Origin: Flavisolibacter sp.
GTDB lineage: Bacteria; Bacteroidota; Bacteroidia; Chitinophagales; Chitinophagaceae
Assembly (NCBI GenBank): GCA_017745135.1
Contig: JAGIAB010000004.1
Coordinates: 16,820-29,644 of the forward strand
Direction: 5' to 3'
Length of the DNA: 12,825 bases
Both the position numbers and the translations under genes were made by a program. This document shows, one piece after another, positions 8,452 through 12,825 of this stretch; the stretch's first letter is position 1; each line of letters begins with the position of its first letter. The notes below the pieces were generated by a model. The model saw nothing but the letters and a program-made list of their open reading frames with translations, did no database searches and was not told the DNA's origin.

Positions 8452-8573
8452 AATGTTGGCGTCCCCGCCAACGTTGGTTCTTTGATGATTCTTCTCGTTG
8501 GCGCGGACGGGTAACAAGGGCTACAGCAGTTGTTTTGTTTGTGTTTTAGGAAGACTACAGACAGCCTGGGTTA
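8452..8573. repeat. dispersed intergenic repeat, copy B
   Basis: This is the second long copy of the element at 5662-5804, with 60 of 61 identical positions in the core (8466-8526). It lacks the 17-18 nt nested hairpin of copy A, and its distal part (8527-8573) has diverged more. Three related arms are visible: GTTGGCG (8455-8461), CGCCAAC (8466-8472) and GTTGGCG (8497-8503). The middle arm can pair with either neighbour but not both. It fills the space between the stop codon at 8574 and the promoter of the next gene, so it lies in the 3' untranslated region of the sialidase-like gene. Confidence 0.85.
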
Positions 8574-10166
8574 TTACCCGATTTGTTTATTGGCTTTTTT
8601 GGCAATGTTGCTAATTGTTTCCAGCATGGCTTTTTGTAATCTTCTCCCCGAAACACTAGTTAAATTTTCTACTGAATCATAAGCCGCAATTGCGTGCAAT
8701 ACATCAAGCAAGGGGCTTCTTGGTGGTACTCTTATCAATTTACCGTTAACAAAAATATAGCCGCCACCATCAACGGCAACACCTCCAAATATTCTTCCGG
8801 CAATGCCGTCGAAAATATGTGGCGGATCAAATTTGGAGGTTCTTACCATGTTATAATATAACTCCTGCACACCGTCCTTTGTATTGGTCCAAAGCACATG
8901 AAAATTTTCAGCGTCGGCGTCTAATCCAAAATAATCGCCGATGAATGTTCTGCTGGAATTACCATGAGACCATGGCGCATTAATAGCAGGGTTCCATGGA
9001 TGACTATTAAGCTTTTCGGGAAACCAAAATGACTGGCCTCCATCAAATGACACGGTAAACATAACATCAATCAAGGCACTGGCTTCATAATACCGGTAAA
9101 ATGCGCAGCCGATAACTCCATTACCTGCAGCAACAATCTGCGGATGAAAATCATGAAACCTTTCGCCGGTGGAAAACGCCGGCAGCAAAGGAATGCCACT
9201 GTTTGCCGGCCAGGTATCACCATTATCGTTACTAAATGTATAATATATCCTTGTTACATTCTCACGGTAATCGGCCCAGGCAACTGCAACCCTGGTTTGG
9301 TTGGGTACGCTGCAGGCTGTGGCCAGTGTTAGCACCCGGAAAGAGGCATTAGGATAAGTTTTGAAACCGCTGCCTGTAATTCCGGCATCTATATCTTTTA
9401 AACCAACAGCAATTTGTTTCTCCGGCTCAAAGCTGTCACCGCCATTTTTAGAGCGGAGGTAACGGATATTGTTGCTGCCCGTGCTATGACTTACTATGTG
9501 TATAAATCCATTACTGCCCACGTTTATTTCAGGCGCTGAGCCGCTGCTGATCGAATTATTGATTGGTTGATTGCCCACTCCTTTCCAACTGGCACCTCCA
9601 TTTACCGACCTTGCAAATTGCATGTTTCCAAAACCCCATGTTGTATACACAGCTCCGTTACTTTGATCTATAGCAAGCCATAGCTTATCAAAGCTGTCGG
9701 CATTGTTATCATTGGCATCAACCACAATAGGTGCACTCCAGCTCGCCCCTTTGTTGGTGGACTTAAATATCACCATGTGAGTTGACACTATATCAGAGGC
9801 AATATTTGGATTGTGATCAGGATCATTGGGATAATTAAAATTCAGGGGTTCAGTAAAAAGATAGGCTGTGCCTCCTTTATCGAATGCAATTGCCGGATCG
9901 CTAAAACCCTCCCAGCCAGGCAGCATTTGAAGCGGAGCTGAATCCTGCCAGGTGGAACCGCCATCAACAGAAAAAACTGTGGCTACAACAAACTTATATT
10001 TTTTGGGGTCGGTAAAAAGTTTAGAGGCTCCAATTAAATTGTTGTTGTCTGAAGGATTCACTGCAATACAAGATTCGCTTCTGTCCTGATTTGTGTTTTT
10101 AAAGAAACTGGCCCGAACCTCTGGTGAAGGGAAAATACCGTTTTTTACAAAAAGTTTTGGAGGCAT
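8574..10166 (-). CDS. sialidase-like Asp-box (BNR) repeat protein, no signal peptide
   Basis: This 530-residue protein has six Asp-box motifs of the S-x-D/N-x-G-x-x-W/F type: SVDGGSTW 66, STNKGASW 136, SVNGGASW 187, SKNGGDSF 239, SNDNGDTW 312 and SFDGGQSF 373. These mark a sialidase-fold beta-propeller. FIGDYFGLDAD (408-418) is a motif I associate with BNR-type putative hydrolases. I do not see the FRIP motif of classical sialidases, so sialidase activity is not assured. Residues about 445-530 are a separate tail: GGVAVDGGGYIFVNGKLIRV, PPRSPLLDVL, then a basic helix. The start is the only ATG after an in-frame TAG at 10187-10189 and is not followed by a signal peptide, unlike the neighbours. 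The protein may be cytoplasmic or exported by another route. Confidence 0.88.
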   Translation of the reverse strand: MPPKLFVKNGIFPSPEVRASFFKNTNQDRSESCIAVNPSDNNNLIGASKLFTDPKKYKFVVATVFSVDGGSTWQDSAPLQMLPGWEGFSDPAIAFDKGGTAYLFTEPLNFNYPNDPDHNPNIASDIVSTHMVIFKSTNKGASWSAPIVVDANDNNADSFDKLWLAIDQSNGAVYTTWGFGNMQFARSVNGGASWKGVGNQPINNSISSGSAPEINVGSNGFIHIVSHSTGSNNIRYLRSKNGGDSFEPEKQIAVGLKDIDAGITGSGFKTYPNASFRVLTLATACSVPNQTRVAVAWADYRENVTRIYYTFSNDNGDTWPANSGIPLLPAFSTGERFHDFHPQIVAAGNGVIGCAFYRYYEASALIDVMFTVSFDGGQSFWFPEKLNSHPWNPAINAPWSHGNSSRTFIGDYFGLDADAENFHVLWTNTKDGVQELYYNMVRTSKFDPPHIFDGIAGRIFGGVAVDGGGYIFVNGKLIRVPPRSPLLDVLHAIAAYDSVENLTSVSGRRLQKAMLETISNIAKKANKQIG

Positions 10167-10445
10167 AATAGTTAGTTGGTGGCTTAGCTATTAAATAACC
10201 AAGCCGGTTAAAAGATCAGGTTACTAAAATTTTTTATCCTCTTTTGTTTTGCGGATAGGGTGAAGATGTGACAGCGGGCAGTTTAGAAGAGTACATTAAG
10301 ACTAACACTTATCATGTGATGATACTCTTATGCAATTTACAGGTTAGCAGAGCCATAAAAATTACGGGAATTACCTGAAAATAAAAGTAGTAATACGCAG
10401 AAGAAGTGGACGCACAGTAAAAAATGAATAAAAAGGTCCGTCTCA

Positions 10446-11048
10446 TTATTTGTTGAATTTTTCTATCGGAATAACCATACCAATCACTGGCTTTTTATAG
10501 CTTTCGCCAGCTTTTAGTAACACAATGCCTTTAGTGGTCATAAACTTAGTTCGAACAAAAGCATCTTTCTCATAGTTCAACCTGCGTTTAACTGCAAAAT
10601 GCAGATGTGGCCATATCACAAAACCGGTGCGACCACTATAGCCGATTAATTGACCTTTCATAACAAAGCCTTTTTTTGTTACCACACCATTTTGTTTTAA
10701 ATGCCAATAGCAACCAAAGCTTCCATCGCTATGCCTGATAATGATATAATTTGCCTTGCTTTCATTTGTAAGAAGACCGCCTTCGTTACTATCATCTTTG
10801 TAAGAATAGATTCTTCCTTCTCGTGCCGCGAAAACAGGTGTCCCTTCCGGCATAGCAAAATCCAAAGCTGCTTTGTTAGTATGAGAAAACCTGCCTCCAT
10901 ATCCTTGCACTACTTTATGCTTTGTTCCTTCTTTAAAGGGAAGCTCATAAACGTAAGTATCAAGATTATAGGTGACTTCACTGCCTCTTAGGAAATAAAT
11001 AATGATTGCAAGAACGATTAATAGAAAGATAAAAAGCAGTTTTTTCAT
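10446..11048 (-). CDS. M23 family (LytM-like) metallopeptidase, membrane anchored
   Basis: This encodes a predicted zinc endopeptidase acting on peptidoglycan cross-links or similar Gly-rich peptides outside the cytoplasmic membrane. I chose the ATG at 11048 (200 residues, MKKLLFIFLL). The frame extends four codons to a TTG at 11060, but the ATG is preceded by GAGG at a suitable distance. Residues 4-21 are one hydrophobic segment without a clear cleavage site or lipobox, suggesting a signal anchor. Zinc and catalytic residues are intact: H56 and D63 in HTNKAALD, H116 in YWHL, and H148 with H150 in PHLHF. There is little sequence before the catalytic domain, so this is a compact single-domain form. 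The C-terminal 45 residues after the HxH motif (FVRTKFMTTKGIVLLKAGES) are a strand-rich tail. It is 279 nt upstream of the sialidase-like gene and is probably transcribed separately. Confidence 0.92.
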   Translation of the reverse strand: MKKLLFIFLLIVLAIIIYFLRGSEVTYNLDTYVYELPFKEGTKHKVVQGYGGRFSHTNKAALDFAMPEGTPVFAAREGRIYSYKDDSNEGGLLTNESKANYIIIRHSDGSFGCYWHLKQNGVVTKKGFVMKGQLIGYSGRTGFVIWPHLHFAVKRRLNYEKDAFVRTKFMTTKGIVLLKAGESYKKPVIGMVIPIEKFNK

Positions 11049-11106
11049 TTGGGTCCTCAATACATTAATAATTAAGATAAAAAACTAACCTGATTGTAAA
11101 TCTCAC

Positions 11107-11160
11107 GATAGCAATTGTCTGTTATTTATGTTTTTGGAAGACTACCGATAGCTTGGGACC
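11107..11160. repeat. dispersed intergenic repeat, partial copy C
   Basis: This contains only the distal half of the element: gatagca, attgtct, ttatttat, ggaagactaccgatag and tgggac, closely matching 5755-5804 of copy A and more loosely 8527-8573 of copy B. The hairpin-forming core is absent. It stands 5' of the M23 gene, not 3' of a present-day stop codon, so either a gene has been lost to its right or the half can move by itself. Confidence 0.7.
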
Positions 11161-11289
11161 TGAGATAGTCAAACTGTTTAATAATTTCCTCATTGATTTT
11201 TTTAAATGGTATTGCTTCCAAAAGCAGTTGATTGATTGACTAAACTAACTTAGTAGCAAACAAGTTAAGTATTGCCGGCAATTTATTAA

Positions 11290-11694
11290 ATGAGTTGGTT
11301 GAAAAAAATATTAAAAGGATTTGTACAGGAAAAGCATGTTACAAATAGTAACCCAGGAAAGAGCTTCGATGAAATTTATAATGACCCTGGAGTATTTACC
11401 TATTTCGAAGAAGGCTTCGCAATCAATTATCAAGAGTTAGCAGTAACTATCAAATGGGAAGAAATAACTCAAATAAATGTTTACAAAGCCGACTTAATGA
11501 CCATTGACGAAATCAGGATGGAAATTGTTTCAGGCGATAACAGGTACACAATCAACGAAGAACTTCCCGGGTGGTACCAGTTTGTTTTGAAAACAAAAGA
11601 AATGTTTCCCTCGATCCCAAAGGATTGGGATTTAAATAGTATTCATCCTGCTTTCGCTGCTAATTATTCAACCATTTACAGTAAGGAAAACTAA
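11290..11694 (+). CDS. hypothetical protein, small soluble
   Basis: This is a 134-residue protein of unrecognised family and the only plus-strand gene in the window. It has no signal peptide or membrane segment; the N-terminus (MSWLKKILKGFVQEK) is a short amphipathic basic helix. The middle alternates strands, INYQELAVTIKWEEITQINVYKADLMTIDEIRMEIVSGDNRYTI (45-88, written here as one segment of repeated beta character), then PGWYQFVLKTKEMFP and KDWDLNSIHPAF. Confidence 0.8.
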   Translation: MSWLKKILKGFVQEKHVTNSNPGKSFDEIYNDPGVFTYFEEGFAINYQELAVTIKWEEITQINVYKADLMTIDEIRMEIVSGDNRYTINEELPGWYQFVLKTKEMFPSIPKDWDLNSIHPAFAANYSTIYSKEN

Positions 11695-11776
11695 CAAGAG
11701 CCCTTGAACAATCCAATGAAGCGGGCAAAACAACTTTCCCGGATTAACCAAACCCCCAACTCCCAACCCTCAAACG

Positions 11777-11799
11777 AAAAAGCCGCTCTCTCAAGCGGC
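11777..11799 (-). terminator. Rho-independent terminator of the fibronectin type III gene
   Basis: Read on the minus strand, GCCGCT (11799-11794), a 6-nt loop and AGCGGC (11787-11782) are followed at once by TTTTT (11781-11777). The stem is six perfect, mostly GC pairs. It lies 24 nt beyond the stop codon at 11823. On the plus strand no T-run follows the stem, so it is directional and would not serve the convergent gene ending at 11694. Confidence 0.88.
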
Positions 11800-11822
11800 C
11801 CTTCGTGCAAAAACTAACTATG

Positions 11823-12440
11823 CTATTGTACTAATCTGGACAATGCCGGATCGCTTACCATTACCTGGTCGCCCTTTCCATAGGCCACCACGCGGATCCA
11901 GTATTTCTTTCCGCTAACAAGGCCGGAGAGCAGAGTTTTTAGCGTAGTGCTGTTCTGGCTATGCCATACCGCATCATCGCCTAAAGGATCCTCTGTGTAC
12001 TCAATCACATAACCCCTGGCACCCTTCAGGGTTTTAATGACCACCAGCAGCTCGCCTGTGCTCTGGCCAAGCTCAATCTTACTGATCACCGGGGTCCCCA
12101 GCGGCGGCTGGGGTTGCGGTGTCTTAATTAATGGAAAGCCACAAGTTCCCAGCATTTCTTCATTGCCATCGCAGGTCTTCATAACATCCAGCCCCAGGTT
12201 GGTCAGTACATCAACCAACTCGGCCTTGCGGGCATTTTTAGCAGCTATGTTGGCTTTACCACCCTCTTTTGCCGCGGCAAGAGAATCATCATAAGCATTA
12301 ATAGCTGTCTGGACTGTTGCTAAGCTCGGGCTTAAAGAAGGAAAGAAAGCATTGCCCGTAAGTGCCGCTACGACGCTTTTACTGAACACCAGCAGAACGC
12401 CATCGGCATAACGACGAAATTCAAATTTGATACGCTTCAT
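11823..12440 (-). CDS. fibronectin type III domain protein
   Basis: This is a 205-residue protein with two parts. Residues 35-90 are helical and Ala-rich (TVQTAINAYDDSLAAAKEGG, then ARKAELVDVLTNLGLDVM), followed by two Cys (90, 100) in KTCDGNEEMLGTCGF. A Pro-rich linker (107-114, TPQPQPPL) leads into a fibronectin type III-like beta-sandwich at about 115-205, with YVIEYTEDP, the Tyr-containing LLSGLVSGKKYWIRVVAYG strand pair and VSDPAL at the end. There is no signal peptide, membrane segment or lipobox. I recall similar helical-plus-FN3 proteins, often in several copies, in Chitinophaga-type genomes; their function is unknown. The gene has its own terminator and a weak promoter candidate, so it appears monocistronic. 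The region upstream is the double tandem-repeat block. Confidence 0.88.
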   Translation of the reverse strand: MKRIKFEFRRYADGVLLVFSKSVVAALTGNAFFPSLSPSLATVQTAINAYDDSLAAAKEGGKANIAAKNARKAELVDVLTNLGLDVMKTCDGNEEMLGTCGFPLIKTPQPQPPLGTPVISKIELGQSTGELLVVIKTLKGARGYVIEYTEDPLGDDAVWHSQNSTTLKTLLSGLVSGKKYWIRVVAYGKGDQVMVSDPALSRLVQ

Positions 12441-12458
12441 TGGATTTGGATTTAATTA

Positions 12459-12488
12459 AAAAAATAATTGACAGGACAAAGCTGCAAA
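12459..12488 (-). promoter_or_regulatory. weak promoter candidate for the fibronectin type III gene
   Basis: On the minus strand TTTG (12488-12485) is followed after 18 nt by TATTTTTT (12466-12459), which matches the Bacteroidota TAnnTTTG box except for the last base. The ATG at 12440 is 18 nt further on. The AT-rich context makes chance matches likely. Confidence 0.35.
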
Positions 12489-12517
12489 TTGAATTTCTCC
12501 GTGTCAATAACTCGGCG

Positions 12518-12583
12518 GCTCATTTTTTTGAGCAACGCCGCTCATTTTTTCGACCTCCGTTGTTCATTTTTTTGAGCCGCGTT
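12518..12583. repeat. tandem array of three 22-bp units
   Basis: Units begin at 12518, 12540 and 12562 in exact 22-bp register. Each starts GCTCA or GTTCA followed by six or seven T. In units 1 and 3 the T-run is followed by TGAGC. Unit 1 is thus the inverted repeat GCTCA-tttttt-TGAGC, unit 3 has one mismatch, and unit 2 (CGACC in place of TGAGC) has lost the right arm. The remainder of each unit is GC-rich (aacgcc, ctccgtt, cgcgtt). It lies between the fibronectin type III gene and the 21-bp array and has no coding frame. Confidence 0.8.
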
Positions 12584-12620
12584 GTCTTAAAAGGGCTTTT
12601 ACGCCCATTTTAAACATGTT

Positions 12621-12825
12621 CGCACAACGTGCGAGACCTTTCGCACAACATGCGAAGGCAGTCGCACAACGCGGGAAGGCTCCCGCACAAAGTGCGAGGG
12701 CAGTCGCACAAAAAGCGGACGCTTCCACACAACGTGCGAGGGGTCTAACACAAACTGCGGAGGCTTTCGCACAACGTGCGAGAGCACCTACAAAAACTGT
12801 GAAGGCTTCCGCACAACGTGCGGGA
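12621..12825. repeat. tandem array of at least ten 21-bp units, each with a short inverted repeat
   Basis: Units begin at 12621, 12642, 12663, 12684, 12705, 12726, 12747, 12768, 12789 and 12810, a period of exactly 21 bp with no slippage. The tenth is cut by the window edge, so the array continues. The 13-nt core is CGCAC-AAC-GTGCG, a 5-bp inverted repeat around a 3-nt loop. It is perfect in units 1, 8 and 10, nearly so in 2, 4 and 6, and decayed in 3, 5, 7 and 9. An 8-nt linker (aggcagt- or aggcttt-like) varies more. Because 21 is a multiple of three, reading frames stay open through the array on both strands. I regard it as non-coding. Confidence 0.88.

Noticed and set aside
10310..10326. 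TATCAT-gtg-ATGATA inverted repeat in the gap between the M23 and sialidase-like genes
   Set aside because: Only six AT-rich pairs with no T-run or promoter association; likely to occur by chance.
12599..12787. Minus-strand 62-codon frame with P-S-H-V-V-R heptads, as a gene
   Set aside because: It lies wholly inside the 21-bp array, its ATG follows an in-frame TAG directly, and the composition is explained by the repeat period. I treat it as a by-product of the array.
12621..12825. CRISPR array
   Set aside because: The period is only 21 bp with a 13-nt core and an 8-nt linker; linkers are similar to each other, not unique spacers, and no cas gene is present.

Overview
The window looks like chromosomal DNA from a member of the Bacteroidota, probably a Chitinophagales/Sphingobacteriales-type soil or freshwater bacterium. 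The support is moderate GC, four lipoproteins with short hydrophobic leaders ending in a lipobox Cys, large VCBS/ASPIC-UnbV proteins, TIG-plus-propeller lipoproteins, mostly absent Shine-Dalgarno sequences, and at least one upstream element matching the Bacteroidota promoter (TTG ... TAnnTTTG). No rRNA, tRNA, transposase, CRISPR or phage gene was seen. The family placement is inference.

Layout. Positions 1-11048 are almost entirely minus-strand genes. In transcription order from the right they are: a membrane-anchored M23 (LytM) peptidase (11048-10446); a sialidase-like Asp-box propeller protein without a signal peptide (10166-8574); a TIG lipoprotein with seven YWKNG repeats (8375-7143); a TIG lipoprotein with NHL repeats (6971-5805); a very large VCBS/ASPIC-UnbV lipoprotein (5142-1807); and a second VCBS lipoprotein of the CRTAC1 type that runs off the left edge (1643-1). 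To the right lie one plus-strand orphan gene (11290-11694), a convergent fibronectin type III gene (12440-11823) with a clear Rho-independent terminator, and then a non-coding block of two adjacent tandem-repeat arrays (22-bp, then 21-bp period) that reaches the right edge.

How the genes fit together. The five genes from 10166 leftward all encode repeat or beta-propeller architectures, four of them predicted surface lipoproteins. The spaces between them (163, 662, 171 and 198 nt) are too wide for a tight operon. No SusC/SusD pair, sulfatase or glycosidase operon is present to give a substrate. The cell-surface assignment is well supported; individual ligands or reactions are not.

Non-coding content is the most unusual part. 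One dispersed intergenic element occurs in two long copies (5662-5804, 8452-8573), one half copy (11107-11160) and perhaps one decayed copy (7095-7142). The long copies sit directly downstream of stop codons and contain three arms that can form mutually exclusive hairpins. A 600-nt gap at 5203-5804 also holds a perfect 20-bp palindrome and a separate long inverted repeat. The right-edge array has ten units in exact 21-bp register, each built around CGCAC-AAC-GTGCG or a decayed form of it. I see no complete new multi-gene system; the repeat elements are the best leads.
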